Below, one piece after another: positions 55,669 through 62,858 of a stretch of DNA of 64,000 bases (its first letter is position 1; every line of letters begins with the position of its first letter). Source of the stretch: Elusimicrobia bacterium GWC2_64_44 (GTDB lineage Bacteria; Elusimicrobiota; Elusimicrobia; Elusimicrobiales; UBA9959); NCBI GenBank assembly GCA_001799845.1, contig MGUG01000030.1, forward strand, positions 124,001 to 188,000, written 5' to 3'. Made by a program: the position numbers and the translations under genes. The notes under the pieces are model-generated. The model made no database searches, had not been told where the DNA came from, and saw only the letters and a program-made list of their open reading frames with translations.

Positions 55669-56960
55669 CGCTTGTAGATGCCCAGTTTCTTATACAGCGG
55701 CGTCGGGCGGCCGCGGGTCCAGCCCTCTACCAGGGCCTTGGTGACCGGCCACGGCAGCGGGGTCCGCTCCAGCTTCTGCTCGCGGAACAGCCGCTCTATC
55801 TCCCCGGACTGGGTGCAGCAGAGCCAGTCGGAGCAGGGCTCCGGGAAATAGGCGCGCATGCGCTGCATGATGACCCGCAGCGGTTCCTCGCGCAGGTTGC
55901 CGAAGGAAAGGTTAAGGAACTCGCAGGGCTGTACCTCGCCGTAGGCGTTGAGGTAGAAGCGGTCCACGCCGCCGGCGGTGCAGCCCAGGCGGGTTTCCTG
56001 CTCCTCCAGCACCTGGGAGACCAGGCAGGGATAGCCGCCGGGGCTGGAATTATACCGCCGGTGCAGGGCGCGCACCTGCTCTATCACGGCGGGGTCCTGC
56101 TGCATGTTCTCTTTGCGGCCCAGCCAGTTGCCGGCCGGCTTGGGGTGGATGAGCTGCACGAAATCCGCGCCGAGCTCACGTGCCAGGTCCATCAGCCGCT
56201 CCAGCCCGCCGGCCCGGAGTTCGCCCTCGGAGAGCACGCTGTTGACCGCCACAGCGACGCCGGCGGCGCGGAAAAAGCGCGCGGCGCCGCAGGCCGTCTC
56301 GAAAGAGCCGGGCACGCCGGTAAGGGCGTCGTGCGCGGCGGGGGAGGGGGAATGTACGGAGATCATGACGCCGAACAGGCGGGCGGCCTTCAGCTCCCGC
56401 AGGCCCTCCGGAGTCAGGCCCGCGCCGGTGGTGTTGATCCACAGCTCGGAGCGGTCGTCTATGGCGCGCAGCAGGTTCAGGAGGCGCGGCAGGCGCAGCA
56501 GCGGCTCGCCGCCCTCGATATCGAACATCGCCACGCCGAGGTCCTGCATGCCGCGGGCCGCGCCCAGCAGCAGGTCCTCGGGCAGGTCTTCGCCGCCGTC
56601 GCGGTGCTGGTAGCAGTGCGAGCACTTGTACGAGCAGGCCTTGGTCATGGAGAAGACCACCGTCAGCGGCATCGGCGGGGAGACCAGGAGCTTCGATTCG
56701 AGCGCGCAGAAGAAGGCGCGCGAGGGCCAGGCGGGCAGGTAGAGGTCTATCTTCCAGCCGCCAGGCGTGAGCACGGGCTTGTTGTCGCGGAAGACCAGCA
56801 GCAGGCGCAGCGCGCGGACGAGGAATCGCGCGTAGGCGGGAAGCGACCAGCCGAAGCGGCCGGGCCGCAGGGCGTAGCGCGCGGCCGCGTGCAGCGCTAT
56901 GCGCAGGTAGAGCAGGGCCTGGCCCGCCCCGGTGAGAAAGCGGCCGTCAGGACCTGGCAT
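55665..56960 (-). CDS. Radical SAM protein with SPASM-like tail
   Basis: This protein of about 431 aa has the cluster motif CSYKCSHC, MFDIEGGEPLLR and a Cys-rich C-terminal region (CTAGGVDRF, PCEFLNL, PCSDWLCC) resembling a SPASM auxiliary-cluster domain. Start taken as ATG 56960 (MPGPDGRF); an ATG at 56996 is possible but its extra residues lie inside UbiA. About 100 N-terminal residues precede the motif. It may carry out C-H activation on a lipid or a peptide; the operon context favours a lipid. Confidence 0.8.
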   Translation of the reverse strand: MPGPDGRFLTGAGQALLYLRIALHAAARYALRPGRFGWSLPAYARFLVRALRLLLVFRDNKPVLTPGGWKIDLYLPAWPSRAFFCALESKLLVSPPMPLTVVFSMTKACSYKCSHCYQHRDGGEDLPEDLLLGAARGMQDLGVAMFDIEGGEPLLRLPRLLNLLRAIDDRSELWINTTGAGLTPEGLRELKAARLFGVMISVHSPSPAAHDALTGVPGSFETACGAARFFRAAGVAVAVNSVLSEGELRAGGLERLMDLARELGADFVQLIHPKPAGNWLGRKENMQQDPAVIEQVRALHRRYNSSPGGYPCLVSQVLEEQETRLGCTAGGVDRFYLNAYGEVQPCEFLNLSFGNLREEPLRVIMQRMRAYFPEPCSDWLCCTQSGEIERLFREQKLERTPLPWPVTKALVEGWTRGRPTPLYKKLGIYKR

Positions 56961-57948
56961 CTTTATAAAGGTCGAAGAGGAACCCGACGAAGACATAGCT
57001 GGCGGCGAAGAGGTAGAGCGCCAGGGTCCCGTTGAAGATGGCTATCAGCGTGACCTGGCCCGCCACGCAGGCCCTGATGTTGGTGACAAGGCTGAAATAG
57101 GTGCGCCGGCCCTGCGGATGCATATAGTAGAGCACCGCCGTCCAGAACTGCAGGAACACCGTCATCACGCCGCAGAAGACGAAGTTCTGCGCGTAGAGGA
57201 TGTCGCCGCTGGGGATCCAGCCGGTCCAGACGAACAGCAGGAAGAGGATGGTGGGCAGGAAGGCGCCCAGCACGCCGGCCACGCGCGCCGTGCGCAGGCC
57301 GTGCCGGACGATGAAGGTGTTCTTGCCGGCGGCCTTGTCGCCGGTATAGTCCTTAAAATAGGTGAAGTAGGTCATCAGGCCGTTCATCACCGTGACGAGA
57401 ATGAAGACGCTGACGCGGTTGGTGGTGAACGCGGGGGAAGGCACCGGGCCCGCCGCGAGGAAGCCGTAGATGGTGCACATCGCTATCGACAGGCCGAAGA
57501 TCAGGTTGCCGGTCAGCGACCAGGCCTTCGCGTACTCATAAAGGACGTTGAGCAGTACGCCGAGCAGGATGGGAATGACCGACCAGGGGTTCAGGAACCA
57601 GGACAGCACCACCACGCCCGCCATCAGCACGGCGGAAAGGCGCACGGCGAGGGCGGCATTCAGTTCGCCCGTCACCATGGGCCGGTTGGGCGCGTTGATG
57701 CGGTCCTCGGGCAGGCCCAGGTAGTCGTTGATGATCTGGTTGATGCCCCAGCTCAGGAAGAGGATGGCCAGGATGCCGATGTTCCGGACGCTCAACTCCG
57801 GGGTGGCGGAGATGTAGGAGTAGAACGAGACCCCTATCCACCCGGCGATGCCGGTGACGAAGGCGTAGTAGAGCCGCATGGAGCTGATATACGCCAGCGC
57901 GAAGGCCGCGGGCCCGGTTCTTTTTGTCGCGCTCTTTGTTCCGCTCAC
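56947..57948 (-). CDS. UbiA-family prenyltransferase
   Basis: This 333-aa membrane protein has eight or nine helices and the two Asp motifs NDYLGLPEDRIN and KDYTGDKAAGKNT that bind prenyl diphosphate and Mg. It joins an isoprenoid chain to an acceptor (quinone, lipid or porphyrin). The start is GTG 57948, preceded by GGGGA at a good distance. A TATAAT lies about 22 nt upstream (57975-57970). It is the first gene of the seven-gene operon. Confidence 0.88.
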   Translation of the reverse strand: MSGTKSATKRTGPAAFALAYISSMRLYYAFVTGIAGWIGVSFYSYISATPELSVRNIGILAILFLSWGINQIINDYLGLPEDRINAPNRPMVTGELNAALAVRLSAVLMAGVVVLSWFLNPWSVIPILLGVLLNVLYEYAKAWSLTGNLIFGLSIAMCTIYGFLAAGPVPSPAFTTNRVSVFILVTVMNGLMTYFTYFKDYTGDKAAGKNTFIVRHGLRTARVAGVLGAFLPTILFLLFVWTGWIPSGDILYAQNFVFCGVMTVFLQFWTAVLYYMHPQGRRTYFSLVTNIRACVAGQVTLIAIFNGTLALYLFAASYVFVGFLFDLYKDARS

Positions 57949-57969
57949 GGTAATCCCCTTTAAAAATAA

Positions 57970-57975
57970 ATTATA
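57970..57975 (-). promoter_or_regulatory. Candidate -10 box of the lipid-like operon
   Basis: A perfect TATAAT on the minus strand, about 22 nt before the UbiA GTG. I see no good -35 box at the proper distance, so only the hexamer is claimed. Confidence 0.35.
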
Positions 57976-58004
57976 TCAAGAAAGCGGCGGGCGGGCCGCG
58001 GAAT

Positions 58005-58033
58005 AAAAAAGCCCGGGCTGCCCCGGGCTTTTT
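58005..58033. terminator. Bidirectional terminator
   Basis: Stem AAAAAGCCCGGG (58006-58017), loop CTGC, CCCGGGCTTTTT (58022-58033). A-run and U-run on both sides make it work for the minus-strand malic enzyme, whose gene ends at 58049. It shares a core of 20 or more bases with the terminator at 48702. Confidence 0.85.
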
Positions 58034-58048
58034 CGGCGCCGCCGCGGC

Positions 58049-59389
58049 TTACGGCAGCTTGACTATGCCGCTGGCCTGGCGGACCTCTACGTCCTTGATG
58101 GCGCGCTTGATCATGGTCTCGGCGCTCTTGCGGAGTTCGGCCTCCGTCAGTATCTTGCGGGCCAGGCCCTGCTCTATGGCCTTCAGGCCCACGGCCACGG
58201 CCTCGTCGATATAGACCTCCGGCTCGTCCATGTGCGGCAGCAGGTAGTCCTCGCTCATCTTGCCCTTCTTTACCACGTAGCCCGCCAGCGCCTCGGCGGC
58301 GGCGACGCACATCTCGTCGGTGATGGTCTTGGCCTGCACGTCGAGCGCGCCGCGGAAGATGCCGGGGAACCCGAGGGAGTTGTTGACCTGGTTGGGGAAG
58401 TCGGAGCGGCCGGTGCCCACCACTTTAGCGCCGGCTTCCTTGGCGTCCCAGGGCCACATCTCCGGGATGGGGTTGGCGGTCAGGAAGCAGATGGCGTCCT
58501 TGGCCATGGTGGCCACCCACTCTTTCTTAATGATGTCGGGGCCGGGGGTGGAGGCGGCGCTCAGGACGTCCGCGCCCTTCAGCGCGTCCGGCAGCTTGCC
58601 CACGATCTGCGCGCCGTTGGTGACCTGGCACATATGCCATTTCTCGCGGTGGTCCTTCAGGTCGGTGCGGCCCTTGTGCAGCGTACCCTTGGAGTCGACG
58701 TAAACGAGGTTCTCCGGCTTGGCGCCGTAATGCATGTAGAGGGTGCCGATGCGGATATTGGCCGCGCCAGCGCCGAACAGGACGATCTTGACGTCCTTAA
58801 TGCTCTTCTTGACGATCTTGAGGGCGTTAATGAGGCCGGCCAGGCAGACCGTCGCCGTGCCCTGCTGGTCGTCGTGCCAGACGGGAATGGTCATGGTGCG
58901 GCGCAGCTCGTCGAGGATGTCGAAGCACTTGGGCTGGGCTATGTCCTCCAGGTTGATGCCGCCGAAGGAGGGGGCGAGCAGCTGCACGGTGCGGATGATC
59001 TCCTTAGGGTCCTTGGTGGCCAGACAGATGGGGAAGGCGTCCACGCCGCCGAGATACTTGAAGATGAGGCCCTTGCCCTCCATCACGGGGAGGCCGGCCT
59101 CGGGGCCGATGTCGCCCAGTCCCAGCACGCGGGTGCCGTCCGAGACCACGGCCACCATGTTGCCCTTATTGGTATGCTCGTAGACCTTCTCGGGGTGTGC
59201 CTGTATATCCTTGCAGACTGAGGCCACGCCGGGGGTGTACCAGATGGCAAAATCGTTGATGTCGCGGATGCAGCATTTGGGGGAAACTTCCACTTTTCCT
59301 TTATAGAAAGGGTGCAGCTGCATCGCGTCTTCGGCGGGCTTATTGGCCTTCTTCAGCAGTTCTTCCTTGGAAACTTTCACATTGGACAT
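58049..59389 (-). CDS. NAD(P)-dependent malic enzyme
   Basis: This 446-aa enzyme decarboxylates malate to pyruvate. It shows IWYTPGVASVC, SDGTRVLGLGDIGPEAGLPV, PVWHDDQQGTATVCLAGLIN, GAGAANIRIGTLY (NAD loop) and SDFPNQVNN. Length fits the short bacterial type without a phosphotransacetylase domain. ATG 59389 is chosen since AGGGG lies 6 nt before it; an upstream in-frame ATG at 59446 overlaps the promoter. It supplies pyruvate and reducing power. Confidence 0.95.
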   Translation of the reverse strand: MSNVKVSKEELLKKANKPAEDAMQLHPFYKGKVEVSPKCCIRDINDFAIWYTPGVASVCKDIQAHPEKVYEHTNKGNMVAVVSDGTRVLGLGDIGPEAGLPVMEGKGLIFKYLGGVDAFPICLATKDPKEIIRTVQLLAPSFGGINLEDIAQPKCFDILDELRRTMTIPVWHDDQQGTATVCLAGLINALKIVKKSIKDVKIVLFGAGAANIRIGTLYMHYGAKPENLVYVDSKGTLHKGRTDLKDHREKWHMCQVTNGAQIVGKLPDALKGADVLSAASTPGPDIIKKEWVATMAKDAICFLTANPIPEMWPWDAKEAGAKVVGTGRSDFPNQVNNSLGFPGIFRGALDVQAKTITDEMCVAAAEALAGYVVKKGKMSEDYLLPHMDEPEVYIDEAVAVGLKAIEQGLARKILTEAELRKSAETMIKRAIKDVEVRQASGIVKLP

Positions 59390-59432
59390 TTTTAACCCCT
59401 TTACCCGCGGAAATTGCGCGATTACATTGAGA

Positions 59433-59461
59433 ATTGTAGTAAACAAAATTTGTCTTTACAA
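59433..59461 (-). promoter_or_regulatory. Malic enzyme promoter
   Basis: The minus strand has TTGTAA (59461-59456) and TACAAT (59438-59433) with 17 bp between. The expected start is near 59426, leaving a leader of about 37 nt with a good SD. Its -35 box is directly adjacent to that of the divergent tRNA promoter. Confidence 0.55.
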
Positions 59462-59478
59462 CAACTTTTTGATATACT
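59450..59478 (+). promoter_or_regulatory. tRNA/greA promoter
   Basis: TTGTCT (59450-59455), 17 bp, TATACT (59473-59478). Transcription would start near 59485, about 54 nt before the tRNA. It overlaps back-to-back with the malic enzyme promoter. Confidence 0.6.
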
Positions 59479-59538
59479 TTTCGTGTTCACCCGAAGGCCC
59501 TTGGCCCCCGGTGAAGAAACCAGCCCGCCAACGATTTT

Positions 59539-59611
59539 GGCACCGTAGCTCAGGGGTTAGAGCGGGCGTTTCATAAGCGCTAGGTCGGAGGTTCGAGACC
59601 TCCCGGTGCCA
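59539..59611 (+). tRNA. tRNA with CAT anticodon (Met or Ile2)
   Basis: The acceptor stem GGCACCG pairs with CGGTGCC (59604-59610). The D arm is GCTC...GAGC, the anticodon loop TTCATAA gives CAT, and the T arm is GGAGGTTCGAGACCTCC. The discriminator is A and the CCA end is not encoded. Features of initiator tRNA (mismatched first pair) are absent, so it is elongator Met or the lysidine-modified Ile2. A telling test would be base 73 and the T-stem set against other copies. Confidence 0.93.
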
Positions 59612-59627
59612 CAGATTTTCAACGCAG

Positions 59628-59671
59628 CCCTGTCCCGCAGACACAGTGCACAGCGGGACGGGGTTTTGTTT
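59628..59671 (+). terminator. Terminator between tRNA and greA
   Basis: CCCTGTCCCGC (59628-59638) pairs with GCGGGACGGGG (59653-59663), an 11-bp stem with one G-U pair and a 14-nt loop. It is followed by TTTTGTTT. It lies between the tRNA and greA, so greA may rely on read-through or its own promoter. Confidence 0.7.
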
Positions 59672-59685
59672 AAACGGGGGGAAGA

Positions 59686-60156
59686 ATGACAGACACATAC
59701 CTGACCAAAGACGGCTTTGAGAAGCTGCAGGCCGAGCTTTTGGAACTCAAGAAACAGAAAAACGACCTTTCCGTGGAGATCAACGACGCCCGGGAGCAGG
59801 GCGACCTGAAAGAGAACGCCGGCTACATCTACGGCAAACAGAAACAGAGCCAGCTCATGGCCCGCATCAACGAGATGGAGCTGCGCCTGCGCTCGGCCAA
59901 GATCGTGGACAACATGGCCGTCAACAAGGACCAGGTCAGCCTGGGCGCCACCGTGACCATGCGCGACGAGAACACCAAGGCCACGCTGGTCTACACCCTG
60001 TCCAGCGCCGACGAGGCCGACCCGGCCGAAGGGCGCATCTCGGTCAGTTCGCCGCTGGCCCAGGGGCTGCTCGGCTCTACTGTCGGCGCCTCGGTAAAGG
60101 TGCGCCTGCCCAGCGGCGAGAAGCACCTGGCCATCCTAAAGGTGGAGTACAAGTGA
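59686..60156 (+). CDS. greA: Transcription elongation factor GreA
   Basis: This 156-aa protein has an N-terminal coiled coil (about 1-78) with the acidic tip DAREQGDLKENAGY that reaches the RNA polymerase active site, and a C-terminal FKBP-like domain with ISVSSPLAQGLLG. It promotes transcript cleavage in backtracked complexes. A good SD (GGGGGGAAGA) precedes the ATG. Confidence 0.96.
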   Translation: MTDTYLTKDGFEKLQAELLELKKQKNDLSVEINDAREQGDLKENAGYIYGKQKQSQLMARINEMELRLRSAKIVDNMAVNKDQVSLGATVTMRDENTKATLVYTLSSADEADPAEGRISVSSPLAQGLLGSTVGASVKVRLPSGEKHLAILKVEYK

Positions 60157-60163
60157 ATTTTGT

Positions 60164-60169
60164 TATAAT
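60164..60169 (+). promoter_or_regulatory. Candidate -10 box for the pilus/secretion ATPase gene
   Basis: A perfect TATAAT sits 8 nt after the greA stop and 43 nt before the next ATG, which has its own SD TAGGAGACAGCT. No clear -35 box was found at 17 bp, so the call is weak. Confidence 0.35.
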
Positions 60170-60212
60170 TTTTGAAAGTCCTTCGCGAATTTTGCGCGGC
60201 TAGGAGACAGCT

Positions 60213-61553
60213 ATGGCATTCTGGGGAAACAAGCAGGAGGGGGAAAGCCCGCAGCCCGGCCAGCAGGCGCCGGTGCAGACCACCGGCACGCTGGAAGAAG
60301 GCTATAACGAGATAGTAAAGTCCAAGGGCCGAGCGCCAGGCATAGACCTCGCCATCAAGCTCAGCGACCTCATCCTCGAGCACGCCGTCGAGGAGCGCGC
60401 CAGCGACGTGCACATCGAGTCCCAGGGCGCGAACCTCCGCGTCCGCTTCCGCGTGGACGGCATCCTGCAGGACATGCTGAGCTCGCCGAAGAACTCCGAC
60501 ATCCCGCTGACCCAGCGCATCCGCGTGCTCGCCGGCTTCGATCCCGAACCCCCTACCTCTTTCCGCAACGAGGAAGGCCGCTTCCAGAAGATGCTGGCCG
60601 GCCGCGCCATCCAGGTGCGCGTTTCCTCCTTTCCGACCGTCAACGGCGAGAAGCTGGTGCTGCGCGTGCTGGACCGGCAGCAGCTGGGCCTGGACCTCGA
60701 CCAGGTGGGCCTGGACCAGGACGCGCTGACGCTGATCAAGAAGCTCATCCGCAACCCGTACGGCATCTTCTTCATCACCGGCTCCACCGGCTCCGGCAAG
60801 ACCACCTCGCTTTACGCGATACTCAAGAACATCAACACCCCGATGATCAACATCATCACGCTCGAGGACCCGGTGGAATACCGCCTCGAGGGCATCAACC
60901 AGGCCCAGATCAACGCCAAGACCGGCTTCACCTGGTCAGAGGGCCTGCGCACCATCCTGCGCCAGGACCCGGACGTCATCATGGTGGGCGAGATCCGCGA
61001 CTTCGACACCGCCGAGATCAGCCTGCGCGCGGCCCTGACCGGCCACCTGCTGTTCACCACCATCCACACCATCAACTCCGCCAGCATTATCGAGCGCCTC
61101 TTCGAGATGGGCGTGCCGCCCTTCCTTATCGGCTCTTCGATGCTGGGCGCCATGAGCCAGCGCCTGGTGCGCAAGGTCTGCCCCAAGTGCTCTCAGAACG
61201 CGGCACCCCCGTCGGAGCCGGTAGTCAACGAATTCGTAAAGAACATGGACCCCGACGAAGGCAAGATCGTCAAGGAGCTCATCCTCAAGCCCGGCGCCAC
61301 TTACAAGGTGGAGAAGGGCTGCCCGGAGTGCCGCAATACCGGCTACATGGGCCGCGTCGGCATCTTCGAACTGATGCTGATGAACGAGGAGATCCGCAAG
61401 CACATCCTCGACCACGCCCCGACCGACGTCATAAAGCGCGCCGCGATCAGGAGCGGCAAGATGCGCACGCTCCTGATGGACGGCATCCTTAAGGCCCGCG
61501 CCGGCACTACGACGCTGGCCGAGATCATCCGCGTCACCGCGACCATGGTGTAA
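60213..61553 (+). CDS. PilB/GspE-type secretion ATPase lacking the N-terminal domain
   Basis: This 446-aa AAA-like ATPase has ASDVHIESQGANLRVRFRVDG (N2 domain start, positions 70-90), Walker A GSTGSGKTTSL, the Asp box TLEDPVEYRLEGINQ, GEIRDFDTAEISLRAALTGH (positions 258-277) and four zinc-binding Cys (CPKC, CPEC). Such enzymes power type IV pilus extension or type II secretion. The usual N-terminal domain of about 120 aa, which docks to the inner-membrane platform, is reduced to some 50 residues. No other pilus gene is in the window. Confidence 0.9.
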   Translation: MAFWGNKQEGESPQPGQQAPVQTTGTLEEGYNEIVKSKGRAPGIDLAIKLSDLILEHAVEERASDVHIESQGANLRVRFRVDGILQDMLSSPKNSDIPLTQRIRVLAGFDPEPPTSFRNEEGRFQKMLAGRAIQVRVSSFPTVNGEKLVLRVLDRQQLGLDLDQVGLDQDALTLIKKLIRNPYGIFFITGSTGSGKTTSLYAILKNINTPMINIITLEDPVEYRLEGINQAQINAKTGFTWSEGLRTILRQDPDVIMVGEIRDFDTAEISLRAALTGHLLFTTIHTINSASIIERLFEMGVPPFLIGSSMLGAMSQRLVRKVCPKCSQNAAPPSEPVVNEFVKNMDPDEGKIVKELILKPGATYKVEKGCPECRNTGYMGRVGIFELMLMNEEIRKHILDHAPTDVIKRAAIRSGKMRTLLMDGILKARAGTTTLAEIIRVTATMV

Positions 61554-61612
61554 GCCCGCGGCGCGGAACTGGCCCGGCCGGCCGGCATGGCGGCCGGGCC
61601 GTTTCTTTCGAG

Positions 61613-62590
61613 ATGAAAACCATAATCATAAAATTCGGCGGGAGCTCGCTGGCCGACCCGGGCAAGATACGCCGGGCGGCTGGCATGGTGGCGGCCGCGC
61701 GCCGCCGCGGCTTTTCCCCGGTCGCGGTGGTCTCGGCCCCGGCCGACGCCACCGACGACCTGCTGGCGCTCGCGGCGCAGGCGGGCGGGCAGCGCCTTTC
61801 CCCGCGCGAGACGGACGCGCTGCTGGCCTCCGGCGAGCAGATCAGCGCCGCGCTGCTGGCGCTCGCCCTGCAGGCCGAGGGGCGCAAGGCCGTCTCACTG
61901 ACGGGCGCCCAGGCGGGCATCCGTACCGACGATAGATTTTCAGCCGCGGCCGTCAGGGCCGTGGACGCGCGCCGCCTCAGGCGGGAGCTCGCCGCCGGCC
62001 GAATACCGGTGGTGGCCGGCTTCCAGGGTAGCACGGGCGGCGGGGACGTGACCACGCTGGGCCGCGGCGGTTCGGATTTCACCGCTGTGGCGCTGGCCCG
62101 CGCGCTCGGTGCCGCGCTCTGCGAGTTCCGCACAGACGTGAAAGGCATTTATACAGCCCACCCGGCCATAGTGCCGGAAGCCCGGCCCATAAAGGCCCTG
62201 ACCTACGCCGAAGTCGTGGCGCTGTCCGCCCTGGGCACCGAGGTGCGCCAGCTGGGCGCCATCGCTTACGCGGCAAAGCATTCCATCCCGCTGCACCTGC
62301 GCTCCTCGTTCCACGACGAGCCCGGCACGCTGATCAACGCCGGGGGCGGCAGGCCGGGCGTTTCCTGCCTCTCTCTGCGAAAGGCGCCGGACGGCGCCCT
62401 GGTGTCTGCCGTGGGCCGGGAGCTCTCCCGGGCGCACGCCGCCAGGGGGCTCGCTGCCGCGGGTCCCTGCGCCGCGCTGCTGCGCTCTGCCGCCGGGGCG
62501 TTCACGCTGCGCGTGCCCGCCGAAAGGGGGGAAGCGGCCCTTAAAGCGCTGCACGCCGCTTTTTTCGGCGCTTCAGGGCCGTTGACTTGA
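61613..62590 (+). CDS. lysC: Aspartate kinase, short
   Basis: This 325-aa protein has KFGGSSLADPGKIRRA, LASGEQISAALL, TLGRGGSDFTAVALARAL and RTDVKGIYTAHP, the full catalytic kinase core. It makes aspartyl phosphate for Lys, Met and Thr synthesis. After the core only about 70 residues remain, compared with the two ACT domains (over 150 aa) of most aspartokinases. Feedback control may be weakened or different. The final residues are not ACT-like in an obvious way. Confidence 0.88.
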   Translation: MKTIIIKFGGSSLADPGKIRRAAGMVAAARRRGFSPVAVVSAPADATDDLLALAAQAGGQRLSPRETDALLASGEQISAALLALALQAEGRKAVSLTGAQAGIRTDDRFSAAAVRAVDARRLRRELAAGRIPVVAGFQGSTGGGDVTTLGRGGSDFTAVALARALGAALCEFRTDVKGIYTAHPAIVPEARPIKALTYAEVVALSALGTEVRQLGAIAYAAKHSIPLHLRSSFHDEPGTLINAGGGRPGVSCLSLRKAPDGALVSAVGRELSRAHAARGLAAAGPCAALLRSAAGAFTLRVPAERGEAALKALHAAFFGASGPLT

Positions 62591-62616
62591 ACTGTATTAA
62601 TCTATAGAATTAACCA

Positions 62617-62853
62617 ATGGCTATCATAATACGCGCCGTCTTCGTAATTTTCTGGCTGGTCGCGACGGGCTTCATAGGCTTCCTGGCCTATATCGTCACG
62701 CAGACCGAAGCCAACCCGCAGGCGCTCTGGGCCTGGCTGGTCATGTGCGCGTTCTCCTTCGTCTCGGCCACCTTCCTCGCCTATAACATCGTCTTCGGCC
62801 ACCACGACAGGGCCGACATGCCCCATCACCACAATCATCTCGCCAAAGGCTGA
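62617..62853 (+). CDS. Small membrane protein with His-rich tail
   Basis: This 78-aa protein has two hydrophobic helices (about 4-26 and 37-60) and ends HHDRADMPHHHNHLAKG. I do not recognise the family. The histidine cluster could bind metal. It begins 26 nt after the aspartokinase gene and ends 5 nt before the next start. The strand and spacing suggest co-transcription with the dihydropyrimidinase-like gene. Confidence 0.6.
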   Translation: MAIIIRAVFVIFWLVATGFIGFLAYIVTQTEANPQALWAWLVMCAFSFVSATFLAYNIVFGHHDRADMPHHHNHLAKG

Positions 62854-62858
62854 CGGCC

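Noticed and set aside
59539-59611. Initiator tRNA-fMet
   Set aside because: The first base pair is G-C and the anticodon stem lacks the three G-C pairs of initiators, so elongator Met or Ile2 is more likely.
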